The notes beneath the pieces were generated by a model. It ran no database searches, was not told the origin of the DNA, and saw nothing but the letters and a program-made list of their open reading frames with translations. A stretch of DNA of 64,000 nucleotides from Francisella endosymbiont of Ornithodoros moubata (GTDB lineage: Bacteria; Pseudomonadota; Gammaproteobacteria; Francisellales; Francisellaceae), in contig LVCE01000003.1 in the NCBI GenBank assembly GCA_002095075.2, forward strand, positions 186,001 to 250,000, written 5' to 3'. Shown here one piece after another: positions 8,983 through 19,975 of the stretch; position 1 is the stretch's first letter; the number at the start of each line of letters is the position of its first letter. The translations under genes and the position numbers were made by a program.

Positions 8983-10351
8983 TATTTTTCACCTCTACTT
9001 GTACTTGACCATCTGTATAGACTATTTCTAAATTCAGGTATTTTTGTGCTTGCTTTTGGCTAATAACATACTTACCATCTTGTGTTTTAGTTATACTAAA
9101 TCCTCTTCTCAAAGTAGGCTCAATAGATACCGATAATATCTGCTTATATAAGTAAGCACTTGCTTGATTGTAATATTTTATAACATTTTTAGCGATACTT
9201 ATTGAGTAATTATATGACTCCTCAAGATTGTTATGAGATTTTTTTATAAGGTTTTGCGAATTAGAAATTACATTATCATATTGCATATCTATAGATTTGC
9301 CATATAATTTTACCAATCCTCTGGTTATAGATATAGCTGATTTGTAATTATTCTCAATATTTTGGTTAGCTTGATATAAATAATATTCAATTTTAGTTTT
9401 AAAATTATGATATAAACTATCTAATTGGAGTTTATTTTGTCTTACTAAACTACTCGTAATCTTGAGTATAGCTGCATAATTATACTTGGCATTTTTAGCA
9501 TTAGTTATAATTGTATTTGTGATGAAATTTATGACTTTAGATGGTGTATCAAACCTTTTAGTACATATCTCATCTAAAACTGTAGAATCGCGCTCATGCC
9601 CTATGCCAACCATCACTGGTATTTTACTGTTACAAATACTTTCAGCAGGTACGATATTGTTAAACCAATCAAGATCAGCTTGAGAACCTCCACCACGGAT
9701 AAGTACAATCGCATCATAACTATCAGCCTGATGCTGTATTTTAGCAAAAGCTTCAGAGACATTTTTTGCACATTCTACACCTTGCATTTTTGCCTCATAA
9801 ATATCAAACTTGCATAGTCCTAAATATTGAAGTTTATCAGCTTCTTCAAAAAAATCGCCCTTTCCTGCTGCTGTTATACTTGTAATCACAGCAATACTTG
9901 TAAAATCATAAGGGATAGCTAGAGACTTATTTTTTTCTAGTATGCTTTTTTTAGCTAATTTCTCAATAATTTCTATTTTGCGAGCTTGTCTATCACCAAG
10001 TGTAAAAGCTGGATCAATATCGACAATATTTAGACTCAATCCAAAACTGATATGGTAGCTTACTATAACTTTCATTAAGACTTTCATATCAGAACTAAGT
10101 TTTTCTCCAGTTGCTAAGCCAAACTTGTTATGAATGTAATCAGCTTTATTTGCCCAACAATTACACCTAATTTTAGCAATAGGATATTTACTTATACCAT
10201 CATGCTCAATAAGTTCACCATAATAGTGTTTTCCAGACTTACGCCATTCAGACAATTCCGCAACTATCCAGAAACCTTCATAGCCAAAGCTCATTTCTAT
10301 AGTACTTTTTATAAGTTCAAGAAATTCACTTAATTTTAGTGATTGTTGCAT
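8966..10351 (-). CDS. xseA: Exodeoxyribonuclease VII large subunit XseA
   Basis: The 461-residue catalytic subunit begins with an OB-fold (residues ~1-100: FWIVAELSEWRKSGKHYYGEL). The nuclease core follows, with LIRGGGSQADLDWFN and VGIGHERDSTVLDEI holding the conserved acidic and histidine residues. After about residue 270 comes a long helical, coiled-coil region with many Asn/Lys, and then a C-terminal RGFSIT strand. All hallmark motifs are present and the length is typical. It is read with xseB and has MFS remnants on both sides. Its ATG at 10351 follows an AT-rich leader. Confidence 0.95.
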   Translation of the reverse strand: MQQSLKLSEFLELIKSTIEMSFGYEGFWIVAELSEWRKSGKHYYGELIEHDGISKYPIAKIRCNCWANKADYIHNKFGLATGEKLSSDMKVLMKVIVSYHISFGLSLNIVDIDPAFTLGDRQARKIEIIEKLAKKSILEKNKSLAIPYDFTSIAVITSITAAGKGDFFEEADKLQYLGLCKFDIYEAKMQGVECAKNVSEAFAKIQHQADSYDAIVLIRGGGSQADLDWFNNIVPAESICNSKIPVMVGIGHERDSTVLDEICTKRFDTPSKVINFITNTIITNAKNAKYNYAAILKITSSLVRQNKLQLDSLYHNFKTKIEYYLYQANQNIENNYKSAISITRGLVKLYGKSIDMQYDNVISNSQNLIKKSHNNLEESYNYSISIAKNVIKYYNQASAYLYKQILSVSIEPTLRRGFSITKTQDGKYVISQKQAQKYLNLEIVYTDGQVQVEVKNNGNTK

Positions 10352-10399
10352 CGTAGTGTCTACTAAATATATTATCTAGTAATTTTCACATTCAATCAG

Positions 10400-10813
10400 T
10401 TAATATACAAGATTTATTAGCTAATATGCTCACTGGGGTTAAGTATTATGTTAGCCTTATCTCATCTTTTGAATAAGAAAGCTAAAATACTTGGATTTAA
10501 GTTAACATCAGTACCATCACATTATTTTGCTTATTCACAATCACACATAAGTAATATTGTAAATAACAAAAGTCGCCTACGCCCTATCAAATCACCAACG
10601 ATACCAAGAATAGTTCCTGCAAAAGGTCTTACCAGATCCGCGATTGAAAATATTAAAACAGTCAAAAATGCCTTATAGTTGGATTATCTATTTCTGCAAA
10701 AAATGTTGCTGAAATTTCTTTTGAAAAATCATGTATAAAACAAAATCATAAAACTCAAAGATTGTACCAACCCCAGTAAGTAATATAACATTTTTATTAT
10801 CTCTATCGTACAT
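10400..10813 (-). pseudogene. MFS transporter remnant, N-terminal part
   Basis: From the ATG at 10813 the minus strand reads TGVGTIFEFYDFVLYMIF, the TM1 signature of proline/metabolite:H+ symporters. After a one-base shift it continues with ISATFFAEIDNPTIRAF and LVRPFAGTILGIVGDLIGRR (TM2 to the TM2/3 loop). The sequence then degenerates into stops before about 10400. Nothing corresponding to TM4-12 follows before xseA. It could be the 5' end of the same gene whose 3' end lies at 8360-8760, or an unrelated paralog. Confidence 0.7.
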
Positions 10814-10900
10814 CTCTATCACTAATGTTGTTAATTGACATTTAGCAAATCATATATGGTTTTATTTTTGTTTAGAAGAAATGTTTACAAAAGAGTTTTT

Positions 10901-11698
10901 TTAATATCTATCTAAGCTGACTATCTCAAGATGTTGCATCTGTGTTTGAAGAAACATCTCACCAACTGATCTAAAATTCAAAGGAATATCAGTTACGTAA
11001 AATCTATATTGCGGATTACAGTTAGCTTTATTTAAAAGCTTATTCTCAAAGAGTAACAAATAAAGCATTTTACTAGCTTGCAATGATGGATCTATAAGTT
11101 TCACACCTAAAATTTTTGCAATACTCTCTTTGATAATTGGATAATGCGTACAACCTAAAATTAAAGCTTGTATATTCTTATCATAAAAATAACTAAGATA
11201 CTCTTTAGCTACTAGTTCTACTATCTGACCACTAAAAAAGCCTTCTTCTATCATTGAGACAAATAAACCACAAGGATTACTATAGACTTCAATATTAGGA
11301 TTCTTCTTGTGTATCTGTAAAGCATAGGCATTACTATTGATAGTTGCTGGTGTGGCAATTACACCAATTGTATTTAGATTATCTACCAAGCTTACCCCAG
11401 CAGTTATTACATCTATTATGGGTATAGTTTTAGTAATCTCTTGGACAATATCTTTAGCAATAGCTGAAATAGTATTGCAAGCAATAATTATTGCTTTGAC
11501 TTCTTGCTCAATCAAAAATTTTGCTGTTTGTGCTGCAAACTTTTGAATTGTAGCTCGCGATTTTGTTCCATAAGGTATCCTAGCTATATCACCAAAATAG
11601 ATAATATTCTCATTTGGTAATATGTTCATAAGGTTTTTAACGACAGTCAAACCACCAATACCTGAATCAAAAACGCCTATAGGTCTATTATTAAGCAT
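10901..11698 (-). CDS. murI: Glutamate racemase MurI
   Basis: MurI interconverts L- and D-glutamate for peptidoglycan. The 265-residue protein has FDSGIGGLTV at 10-19, PYGTKS at 42-47, the first catalytic cysteine in CNT (74-76) and the second in GCTHYP (182-187). All key residues are present. Its start shares one base with the stop of the upstream NERD-domain gene, so it is the last gene of a sbcB-uvrB-NERD-murI unit. D-glutamate could in principle also feed the poly-gamma-glutamate synthase encoded 25 kb away, but that is inference. Confidence 0.95.
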   Translation of the reverse strand: MLNNRPIGVFDSGIGGLTVVKNLMNILPNENIIYFGDIARIPYGTKSRATIQKFAAQTAKFLIEQEVKAIIIACNTISAIAKDIVQEITKTIPIIDVITAGVSLVDNLNTIGVIATPATINSNAYALQIHKKNPNIEVYSNPCGLFVSMIEEGFFSGQIVELVAKEYLSYFYDKNIQALILGCTHYPIIKESIAKILGVKLIDPSLQASKMLYLLLFENKLLNKANCNPQYRFYVTDIPLNFRSVGEMFLQTQMQHLEIVSLDRY

Positions 11699-12495
11699 TA
11701 TTTTTTCTCAAGTTTTCTAATAATTTTTCGGCGTGAACGAGTAGACATCTTCTCAAGATATTCTTCTTTTGCCTTAATAAAAGGTATTAAATTCTCTAAA
11801 GAAAGAACTGCTTGGTTAGCATCATCAGCAATGAAATTTTCACTTAATTGTGCATCTGCATTTGCAAAAATAACTATCGTAACTACAGGTACACCTTTGA
11901 TATAAATCTTTTGATTGTAAAGGAATGTCTGTAAAACTTTTTTCTGTGCAAAAGTCTGTCTGATAGGATTTTTAATTGTCTTAGCATAAACCTTATTATT
12001 CTGTGAGGTCTTAGATACGTTCCATCGCTCAGCCATATTTTCAACTTCAATATAACCACGGTTATTTTTAACTTCGATAATATATATACCTTTGCGTGAT
12101 ATTGCGATAAAATCAATCTCTCTATTACCTACTGTTGATTTTTCATCAGGTAAAACAACTCTATTGAATAATACAAAGTTGTTATCAAGCTTTTTTAACT
12201 CATCAAGTACAGTAGTCTCACCCTCTGCACCAGAAATAATTATATCTACAAGATTGTCATCTTTTGTTATTAAGAAAAAAAATACAAATAATACAAATGC
12301 TAGAGTAATACCAATCTCTAGCGACTGAGTCACAAATTCAACATTCCCTAAATATAAATCAACTCCTACTATCAAACCACAGAGTATGATAGAGGCATAC
12401 AAGCTTTTTCTCGCTCTAATCAGGTAGTTTCGCAACCGTGCCCAAGTAAAGCGCAAAAAAAGTCTATCCTTTTTTAGTCTACTTTCTATTGCCAT
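11698..12495 (-). CDS. Membrane-anchored NERD-domain protein
   Basis: The 265-residue protein has two predicted transmembrane helices in its first ~100 residues (YASIILCGLIVGVDLYLG; GITLAFVLFVFFFLI). A nuclease-related domain (NERD) follows: GREIDFI-like NREIDFIAISRKG, then YIIEVKNNRGYI, which together form the D...ExK core of the restriction-endonuclease-like fold. The C-terminus is basic. NERD proteins are predicted nucleases of unsettled role. It lies 37 bp downstream of uvrB and overlaps murI by 1 bp. Placement in a repair operon suggests a DNA-related function, but that is unproven. Confidence 0.8.
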   Translation of the reverse strand: MAIESRLKKDRLFLRFTWARLRNYLIRARKSLYASIILCGLIVGVDLYLGNVEFVTQSLEIGITLAFVLFVFFFLITKDDNLVDIIISGAEGETTVLDELKKLDNNFVLFNRVVLPDEKSTVGNREIDFIAISRKGIYIIEVKNNRGYIEVENMAERWNVSKTSQNNKVYAKTIKNPIRQTFAQKKVLQTFLYNQKIYIKGVPVVTIVIFANADAQLSENFIADDANQAVLSLENLIPFIKAKEEYLEKMSTRSRRKIIRKLEKK

Positions 12496-12532
12496 GATTA
12501 ATAATACTTCTTTTTAAAAAATCTAACAAAAA

Positions 12533-14539
12533 TCACAAGTTAATAAACTTCTGCTTTATTTCAGCTATCTTGTCTCTAATAGTTGTAGCTTTTTCAAATT
12601 CAAGCTCTTTTGCATAAGCTCGCATACGCTTTTCAAGAGTTTTGATAACCTTTGAAGCCTCAGTCATACCTAGTATAGCCGAAACATCTACATCATCAAC
12701 CTTTAAGCGCAAATTATTTTTATAAGCACGTTTTTGCATCTCTGGAGAACTATCAAGCATATCATCAATATTCTTAATAATAGTTTTTGGAGTTATATTG
12801 TGCTTTTGGTTATATTCATCTTGGAGTTTACGCCGGCGTAATGTCTCATCCATGGCTTTTTGCATTGACTTTGTAACAATATCTGCATATAGGATAGCTC
12901 TACCATTTTGGTTTCTTGCCACACGACCAACAGTTTGAATAAGAGATTTTTCCGAACGTAAAAAACCTTCTTTATCAGCATCAAATATTAGTAGTAGACC
13001 CACTTCTGGCATATCAAGACCTTCTCGAAGAAGGTTAATCCCCACTAGTACATCAAACACCCCATGACGAAGATCATGAATTATCTGTACCCTTTCAACA
13101 GTATCGATATCTGAGTGTAAATATCTGACATTAACTCCATGTTCAGATAAATATTCAGCGAGATTTTCTGCCATTTTCTTAGTAAGTGTAGTTATTAGCA
13201 CTCGCTCATCTTTAGCAATAGCATTATTAATCTCAGACAAAGCATCTTCAACTTGTATCGCGACCTGACGGACAAAAACTTCTGGATCTAATAATCCCGT
13301 TGGACGAATTACTTGCTCAACTGTATTTTGAGATTTTTCTAATTCATAAGTTGCTGGCGTTGCTGATACATAAATTGTCTGTGGGAGTAGTTTCTCAAAC
13401 TCATTAAATTTCAGTGGGCGGTTATCCAATGCTGATGGAAGCCTAAAGCCATAATTTACAAGGTTAGCCTTACGTGAGAGATCACCTTTATACATTCCTC
13501 TAAACTGTGGTAATGTCACATGTGACTCGTCAACTATCACTAAAGCATTCTCTGGAAGATAATCAATCAAAGTAGGTGGTGGATCACCTGTAGCTCTTCC
13601 AGAAAGCAATCTTGAGTAATTCTCTATCCCAGTACAGTATCCAAGTTCTTGAATCATCTCAATATCATATTTTGTGCGTTGTTCAATCCTTTGCGCTTCA
13701 AGAAGTTTCTCCTCTTGTTCAAAATATTTAACTCTTTCTTTGAGCTCTTTTTTGATTTCCTCTATTACTATTTCTTTACGTTCTTTTGATGCAACATAGT
13801 GAGTACCTGGGAAAATTGTAGCCCGATGCAGTGATTTGATTTTCTTTAATGTTAGTGAATCAATTATGCTTATTGCCTCTATCTCATCATCAAAAAACTC
13901 TACACGAATAGCATCTTTCTCAGAGTCTGATGGGAAAATATCTAAAACTTCTCCGCGCACACGAAAGCTTCCACGACTAAAATCTATATCATTACGCGAA
14001 TATTGCATCTCAACAAGTTTAGCTTGAGCTTTCTTGAGTCCTAAATCTTCACCAACCTTAATATGTAACAACATTTGCATATATTGCTCTGGATCACCTA
14101 GACTATATATTGCTGAGACAGTAGCAACTATTATCACATCATTACGCTCAAGTATTGCCTTAGTTGCTGATAAACGCATTTGTTCAATATGCTCATTTAC
14201 AGATGAGTCTTTTTCTATGTAAGTATCTGATGCGGCTACATAAGCTTCTGGTTGATAGTAATCATAATATGAAACGAAATATTCAACGGCATTATCTGGA
14301 AAATATTGCTTAAACTCAGAATATAACTGTGCTGCTAAGGTTTTATTATGTGCAAGTATCAAACATGGTTTTTGTGTTTGTTGGATGACATTTGCCATAG
14401 TATAAGTTTTACCAGAGCCGGTTACACCAAGTAAAACTTGATGCTGTAAGCCATTATTTATACCCTCAACAAGACTTTGTATTGCCTGTGGCTGATCACC
14501 TGCTGGAGCATATTTTGTTACTAGTTTAAATTTGTTCAT
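12533..14539 (-). CDS. uvrB: Excinuclease ABC subunit B (UvrB)
   Basis: UvrB is the damage-verifying helicase-like subunit of nucleotide excision repair. The 668-residue protein has Walker A GVTGSGKT at 38-45, a beta-hairpin region with [11 protein letters not shown], and Walker B-type DESHVTLPQ. It also has helicase motifs V/VI ([22 protein letters not shown]) and the C-terminal UvrC-binding UVR motif ([14 protein letters not shown]). The length is typical and no lesion was seen. It begins two bases after the sbcB stop and heads the uvrB-NERD-murI stretch. Confidence 0.97.
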   Translation of the reverse strand: MNKFKLVTKYAPAGDQPQAIQSLVEGINNGLQHQVLLGVTGSGKTYTMANVIQQTQKPCLILAHNKTLAAQLYSEFKQYFPDNAVEYFVSYYDYYQPEAYVAASDTYIEKDSSVNEHIEQMRLSATKAILERNDVIIVATVSAIYSLGDPEQYMQMLLHIKVGEDLGLKKAQAKLVEMQYSRNDIDFSRGSFRVRGEVLDIFPSDSEKDAIRVEFFDDEIEAISIIDSLTLKKIKSLHRATIFPGTHYVASKERKEIVIEEIKKELKERVKYFEQEEKLLEAQRIEQRTKYDIEMIQELGYCTGIENYSRLLSGRATGDPPPTLIDYLPENALVIVDESHVTLPQFRGMYKGDLSRKANLVNYGFRLPSALDNRPLKFNEFEKLLPQTIYVSATPATYELEKSQNTVEQVIRPTGLLDPEVFVRQVAIQVEDALSEINNAIAKDERVLITTLTKKMAENLAEYLSEHGVNVRYLHSDIDTVERVQIIHDLRHGVFDVLVGINLLREGLDMPEVGLLLIFDADKEGFLRSEKSLIQTVGRVARNQNGRAILYADIVTKSMQKAMDETLRRRKLQDEYNQKHNITPKTIIKNIDDMLDSSPEMQKRAYKNNLRLKVDDVDVSAILGMTEASKVIKTLEKRMRAYAKELEFEKATTIRDKIAEIKQKFINL

Positions 14540-14540
14540 C

Positions 14541-15989
14541 TTAAAAAAGATACTCCTCTAACTCATGTAGCAATGCTTGTTGCTCTTCAGTCAAATCATG
14601 ATTTGCTCTTAGCTCTTGGATTTCTTGGTAAATTTCTTCTAGAGTTTTACGGGTTTTACCTTTATGATCAATCAAAAGCTCATCTGCATTGAGGCTGACA
14701 ATTTTGCTAAGATAGTCTTGAAACTCCATTTGTGCTTTTGCTGGTAATTTTGAGAAGTCTAATCTACCAATTATACGCACAGCTCTGTCATAATAAGATT
14801 TTGGTAATTGATTAAGCATTTGTGCTTTTTGCGTGATAGGTAAGCTATGAAATTTATCACAACCTCTCTCGTCAGCCATATTCATAAAACCACTTTGATA
14901 AATACTTACATCAATATCAATGTTTTCAATTTCTGGATATTGATACTCTAATACATACTCGACAAAATTAGCAAAAATCTCTGGATTACCTTGGATAAAT
15001 TCTTTATTTGCTTTTATCAAATCTAGCCTATCCTGTGGCAACTTACCTACAAAACGAGTTTTAGCTGGTAAAATGAGAGGGATATCGCCCCACTTTTTGT
15101 TTAAAGTTAGGCGCCAGTGCTCTGCTTCTAAACTACCAAATTTTTGTATAAATTCACTAAAAAGATAGTTATCTAAACACAAAAATATTTCTTGGTTTTT
15201 ATAGTGTCGATGTTGCCCTAAGTCTAATATTGCCGAGATAAAATTATTCTTCGAGCCAAATATACCGCTGATTGCAATAGCTTGTTTATATTTATGATCA
15301 CTAACATCTAGACCAATATCAAGTTGTGCTAAGGTATTTTCATCATTTTGCTTATTAAATTTTGCTAGTAAAAATTGCCAAATCTTTGGATTTGCAACTC
15401 TTAGCTTTTTAGCTAACTCTACAGTGACAATCACATCTGTAATAGCATTATGCGCTCTACCACCGCTATAGAGATTATTAATTTCATTTAAATTTTCCAG
15501 TTTAAGAGAAGTTTTTTCTTGACCCTCCTCATCAACAATTTTAGGCCAATTTAGTACTTGAGTACAGAATAAGTAATAACAAGTAACTATCGGAAACAAA
15601 TCAACTCTAAAACAACCATTTTTAAATTGATGATTGTATGGTGGTAACATATTTTTATAAAATGCAAATCTTAAAAACTCATCATCAAAACCAAGAGTGT
15701 TATAACCTATACTTATAGTTCCTGGTATATTGATAATTTTATGAATTTTTCGGATTGCTTGATATTCTGATATCCCAGTATTTGCTTGAGCAATAGAAAT
15801 ATGATGAGTGATTGTTGCCATAGGTGATGGTGTTGTATCAGGATTTAGTTTTACAAAAAAATTAAATCTCTCAATCTCATTAAAATCTAAATCAGTTCTA
15901 ATCGCAGCAAATTGTAAAACCTGATCAAAAGAATTATTTATGCCACTAGTCTCTAAATCATAAAATAAGAAAGTCTGATTACTAAACAT
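14541..15989 (-). CDS. sbcB: Exodeoxyribonuclease I (SbcB)
   Basis: SbcB is a 3'-5' single-strand DNA exonuclease of the DEDDh family. The 482-residue protein starts [10 protein letters not shown] (acidic pair of motif I) and has [13 protein letters not shown] (motif II) and [10 protein letters not shown] (motif III with the His and Asp). The C-terminal exonuclease I-specific region ([14 protein letters not shown]) and a helical tail follow. Length and motifs agree with the family. It is the first gene of the sbcB-uvrB-NERD-murI unit. Upstream lies a decayed SDR gene. Confidence 0.95.
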   Translation of the reverse strand: MFSNQTFLFYDLETSGINNSFDQVLQFAAIRTDLDFNEIERFNFFVKLNPDTTPSPMATITHHISIAQANTGISEYQAIRKIHKIINIPGTISIGYNTLGFDDEFLRFAFYKNMLPPYNHQFKNGCFRVDLFPIVTCYYLFCTQVLNWPKIVDEEGQEKTSLKLENLNEINNLYSGGRAHNAITDVIVTVELAKKLRVANPKIWQFLLAKFNKQNDENTLAQLDIGLDVSDHKYKQAIAISGIFGSKNNFISAILDLGQHRHYKNQEIFLCLDNYLFSEFIQKFGSLEAEHWRLTLNKKWGDIPLILPAKTRFVGKLPQDRLDLIKANKEFIQGNPEIFANFVEYVLEYQYPEIENIDIDVSIYQSGFMNMADERGCDKFHSLPITQKAQMLNQLPKSYYDRAVRIIGRLDFSKLPAKAQMEFQDYLSKIVSLNADELLIDHKGKTRKTLEEIYQEIQELRANHDLTEEQQALLHELEEYLF

Positions 15990-16188
15990 CTAAAATACGA
16001 ATTTTTATTTCATTTAAATTATTAGTTTAGAATTTTAACATACCTTTAAGTTGATTAATAATTTAGAATGGTATAGCTTATTTGTAAAATAATTTAGACT
16101 GTTGATTTAATACTAAAAGTTGATTGAAATAGTCGAAATAATTTTTTTCGGATTTTCTAAACATAAGATTTTGACTCTACTCAAGTTT

Positions 16189-16823
16189 TTATGTATTAGT
16201 TAATTCTTCTAAAGAAGAACCCATAGATTTTTTCCAGCTTTGATAATCTTCTTTTATTTTTCAGAAGTAGTATGACTTAGAACCTCGGTTTCAACAACAC
16301 CTGGGCAGATTGTCATAATTCTTACATTATCATCTGCGACCTCTTCACGTACATTCTCACTTATGGAAGAAACTGCAAATTTTGTTCCAACATACGCAGC
16401 ATGGTTGGCAAGTGACTTTTTACCAGCGATTGAACTTATATTGATAATTGTCCCAGTTTTTCTAGATCTCATATCAGTTAGTACTGCTTGTATGCCATTA
16501 AGCAATGGCTAATACATTTACATCATACTTTTTTCCACTCAGTTGGATCTTAAGTATCAATTTTAACAAGTAGGATTAGCCCTTACTTACTAGACAATCT
16601 ACAGATCCATATTGCGCCTCTGCTTCTTTTATTGCATTTCCTAAAGTTGTGCATCTATCACATCAAACTTACGAATCAGTGTATTTGGTAGATTTAATTC
16701 TTCAATTTTTTCTACTCTTTATACCAATTAGCAAAAGTGAATGTCCAGCTTCAGAAAAACGTTTTGCAATAATTACACCAATTCCTGAACTTGCTCCGTA
16801 ATTACAACTAATGATTTATGCAT
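16189..16823 (-). pseudogene. Short-chain dehydrogenase remnant
   Basis: Frames joined from the ATG at 16823 read MHKSLVVIT, a disrupted GASSGIG loop, IIAKRFSEAGHSLLLIG, KFDVIDA, then the open stretch IINISSIAGKKSLANHAAYVGTKFAVSS with YxxxK, and CPGVVETEVLSHTTS. This is a classical ~230-residue SDR (YdfG-like spacing). There are frameshifts near 16785, 16730, 16670 and 16505 and a stop at 16254. It is divergent from a LysR-type regulator remnant starting at 16930, an arrangement in which the regulator often controls the SDR gene. Confidence 0.8.
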
Positions 16824-16929
16824 TTTACTTCTCCTATATTTTTTTATTTTACTGTGTTTTATCATTATAAATTCTATAGGATATTATTAGACTGATAAAT
16901 ACTAATAATAAAACATTGTATATATAATA

Positions 16930-17840
16930 ATGAACAATATCCACTGGCGTGGTATCTACTCATTTATCCATGTAGCAGAACAACAAAGCTTTACTAAGGC
17001 TGTAGATAACTAAGCATTGCAAAATCAAATCTTAGTCAAAATATCAAAAATCTTGAAAATCATTTTAAAGTACAGCTACTTTATTAGAAGCAACAGGCAT
17101 GTCGTCAGGCTAACAGAAATAGGACAAGAGTATTATCAAAAATGCAAAAAAGCTCTCAAAGATTTAGTTATTGCTACCGAACTTACTAGCCAAGAAAGTA
17201 ATCACCTTAATGGAATTATAAAAGTAAATAGCATTGGTGGAATACTTGGTGAAGAAGTAATAGCTCCAATATTGCTGAGCTTTCACAGACAAAACCCTAA
17301 AGTTAATATTTATTTAGATTTTTCTAGTCACAGAGTGAATTTTTTGGATAGTGATTACGACTTAGTAATACGCATGGGTAACCTTGCTGATTCTAACCTT
17401 ATAGTTTCATCTTTACGTACTGTTGCTACCAAATATGCTGCTAGTCGTGATTTTATTCAAAAGCACGGACAAAAACTAATCCCAGGCTCGAAGATCCTAC
17501 CACTAATTTATGGCAGTGTCAAACAATGCTCATTAGTTTTGACTAAGGATAGATATATTCTTCATATTCATAATAATAGTATTCATGTCACCAGTGGCAG
17601 AGTTATGAAACAAGCGTATTAGCAGGGTTAGGAATTGCTCGACTTGTAGATATTTATGTAGAGTCTAATATCAAAAATGGAAATTTAATCGAAGTCTTGC
17701 TAGATTATGCTGAAACTACCAAATTATCTATTATTTCACTACTGGTGAAACATCAACTTAAGAAAATAAACTCATTGATAAAATACCTAAAACAACATTT
17801 TAACCAATTATATCTAGAAATGCTTTCATACAAAAAATAG
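16930..17840 (+). pseudogene. LysR-type transcriptional regulator remnant
   Basis: The N-terminal helix-turn-helix is readable as IYSFIHVAEQQSFTKAV, and after a stop at 17010 as SNLSQNIKNLENHFKV and RHVVRLTEIGQEYY. The open piece 17017-17622 then gives the effector domain (LNGIIKVNSIGGILGEEV, YDLVIRMGNLADSNL). A further frameshift near 17620 separates the last ~70 residues. The ancestral protein of about 300 residues is the normal LTTR size. With the DNA-binding domain broken it cannot regulate. The 106-bp gap to the SDR remnant would have held the shared promoter. Confidence 0.85.
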
Positions 17841-17854
17841 TTCAGTTTAAAAAT

Positions 17855-17968
17855 TTACCTACCTAATATATATTGGTAAAGAATCTTATCATAACGAATT
17901 GTTATTTTTTTAAAATTTCTTCTAACTTGTTGCTTAGTATGATCAATTAACTCTTTATGATAAATCAT
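17855..17968 (-). other. 37-codon open frame in the 3' flank of the FUSC remnant
   Basis: From 17841 to 18043 no known gene is visible. The minus strand holds an ATG-initiated frame of 37 codons (MIYHKELIDHTKQQ...), rich in Lys/Arg. It may be the displaced C-terminal tail of the adjacent FUSC-family pseudogene rather than a gene of its own. There is no clear ribosome-binding site. Treat it as a remnant. Confidence 0.25.
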
Positions 17969-18043
17969 CTTTATGTTTTTTTGCCGGATAAATAAGGTTC
18001 TATATGTTTTTAGATTGAATTAGCAACTCATCAATCAAGACAA

Positions 18044-19831
18044 TTATATTTTATATTCATAATATTTTTTTATCGTTGGAAACTGACATTTGGCATTTAA
18101 AAGTGTTTCATTAAGCTTAATAGTTTGTTCAATCAATGAAATAAGCCTGCGGTTTTTGACAATTTTATCAACATCATCTACGAGTTTTTCTAGCTCGCCA
18201 TATAAACTATACATTTCCTTATTAAAGAGAATTCTGTATTTCTGCCCTCGAGTTAGAAAAGTAATTAAGACAATACAAATAGTACCGATAGCTATACAAG
18301 TAATCCGTACTAAAAAAACTCTTTGTCTCAACCGATAAATAAACCAAAAAACATCACCAAATAAATATGAATTAAGAAAACACTAGCTACATAAATTAAC
18401 AAATAATGTATAGATATATAATGCTAAAGCCATACCGCACAATATTGCTTGCTACTATAGTGAAGTTATCAGGTGTACTTTTTTGTACTAACATTAATAT
18501 TACTGAGCCTGTGGATGTTTCTAGGAGCGAAAATATTATAATCGCTTTTACTCGAGTATATACAACACTAGTACTGGTACTAGCTACAACACTTACTACA
18601 GCTATAACAACCCAATATATTCTATCACTAAAGTCACTATCACCACTATAACTAAAGATGAGTAACAAATAACTAATCCTAATGTCGAAGCGATCAAAAC
18701 CCTATAAGCTAGTAGTGTCGTATCAGATAGTTTATCTATAGTTCTATCTTTAAAAAAAGATCATAATATGCCTCTTTAATATTCTTTAAACTAATAAACA
18801 TATCATCTAGTAGCAATATACAATCGAAAAGCAACTTTCTTTTTTGTTTATCAGACTGATATTTTTGGATATAACCAATTTCTAATTTATACTTCAAATG
18901 TTCAATATCATCACTTTTTTCTTAAATAATTCTGCTTTCTTTTGGACATATAACATCAAGAATAATGTTTCTTTAAAGACTCTTTCTAAATCTTGTGAAA
19001 GCTCTTTAATTTCATGATTGTCTTCAAAACCCAAAAGTACATAATTTGAGCTTAGTCTTTTATAACTTAAGATAAACTTTGGTGTTAATCTATTAAAGAC
19101 TATAAAGTTATGAGTTAAATATCTCCAGCTCTCTTGAGTATTCTTGCGTAAAAACATCAAGCCATGATTTTTTAATGAATTTATATTCTGATACTTTAGA
19201 TTACTCACGCTTACTATATCTGTTTGTGTAAATTTTCCACTCTTTGCTTTATCAAAAGTATTTAGATAATTTCTTATATATAAGCACATAAACTCATGAA
19301 CTATTTTTTTGATATCTTCGGACTTCATAATCTTATAGTTTCTGATAATCAAAATGTAAAAAGCTAAGCCTATAAGTATTGCAGTAAATGTAAAACTTAG
19401 ATGATTATATTCTGCTAATGTAAATCTAATAAAACATATACATGTTAACTACTACCATTATCGGAAATATTGTAAAAGCCTCACCAAATCTTCTAATCCA
19501 AAACGCAACAAAAACCACAAATACAATAAAGTATAAAATCTTTTTCAAAGATATTATGTACATAGGCTGAAAGATTAATAACAACTATTGCCGAAATTAA
19601 ATACATCACAAACACTATACGCTTAGCTTGTATACTCCCGAGTAAAATATTCCCACTTAGATTAGCGATAAATAAAATAGACACACTAATCAAATTCTTA
19701 TTGATATTAAAAAATGAAGTTATCGCTAAAAAATAGAAAAGTATAACTACACATTTTACAGCACCATCCTGAAAAATCAGCATTGGATCTTGATCAATGT
19801 ATTTTGAATAAACTTCATTTAAACTAAGCAC
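18044..19831 (-). pseudogene. FUSC/YccS-like integral membrane protein remnant
   Basis: Four fragments on the minus strand form one ancestral gene in order. They are an N-terminal membrane block (19493-19831, SVSILFIANLSGNILLGS), a soluble helical block (18894-19352), a second membrane block (about 18396-18668) and a C-terminal segment (18044-18331). Two membrane halves separated by a cytoplasmic domain is the layout of fusaric-acid-resistance/aromatic-exporter (FUSC) proteins of about 650-700 residues. Frame changes lie near 19490, 19350, 18890, 18720 and 18340. The family assignment rests on architecture and is moderate. Confidence 0.55.
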
Positions 19832-19975
19832 AAAAAAACTAAATTAAGGTATTTAAAGCGTAGCCTAAATCATATTGTAAAACTTAGATAATTAATATCA
19901 TTTCAGTAGTTATTTTTTAGAATAAAATGTAGTAAAATTTATATGCTAGAAATTACATATTACAGTTATCTTATT

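Noticed and set aside
10448-10678. A 76-codon plus-strand open frame upstream of xseA
   Set aside because: It is antisense to the N-terminal MFS remnant, whose minus-strand reading gives real family motifs; the plus-strand protein is unlike anything known.
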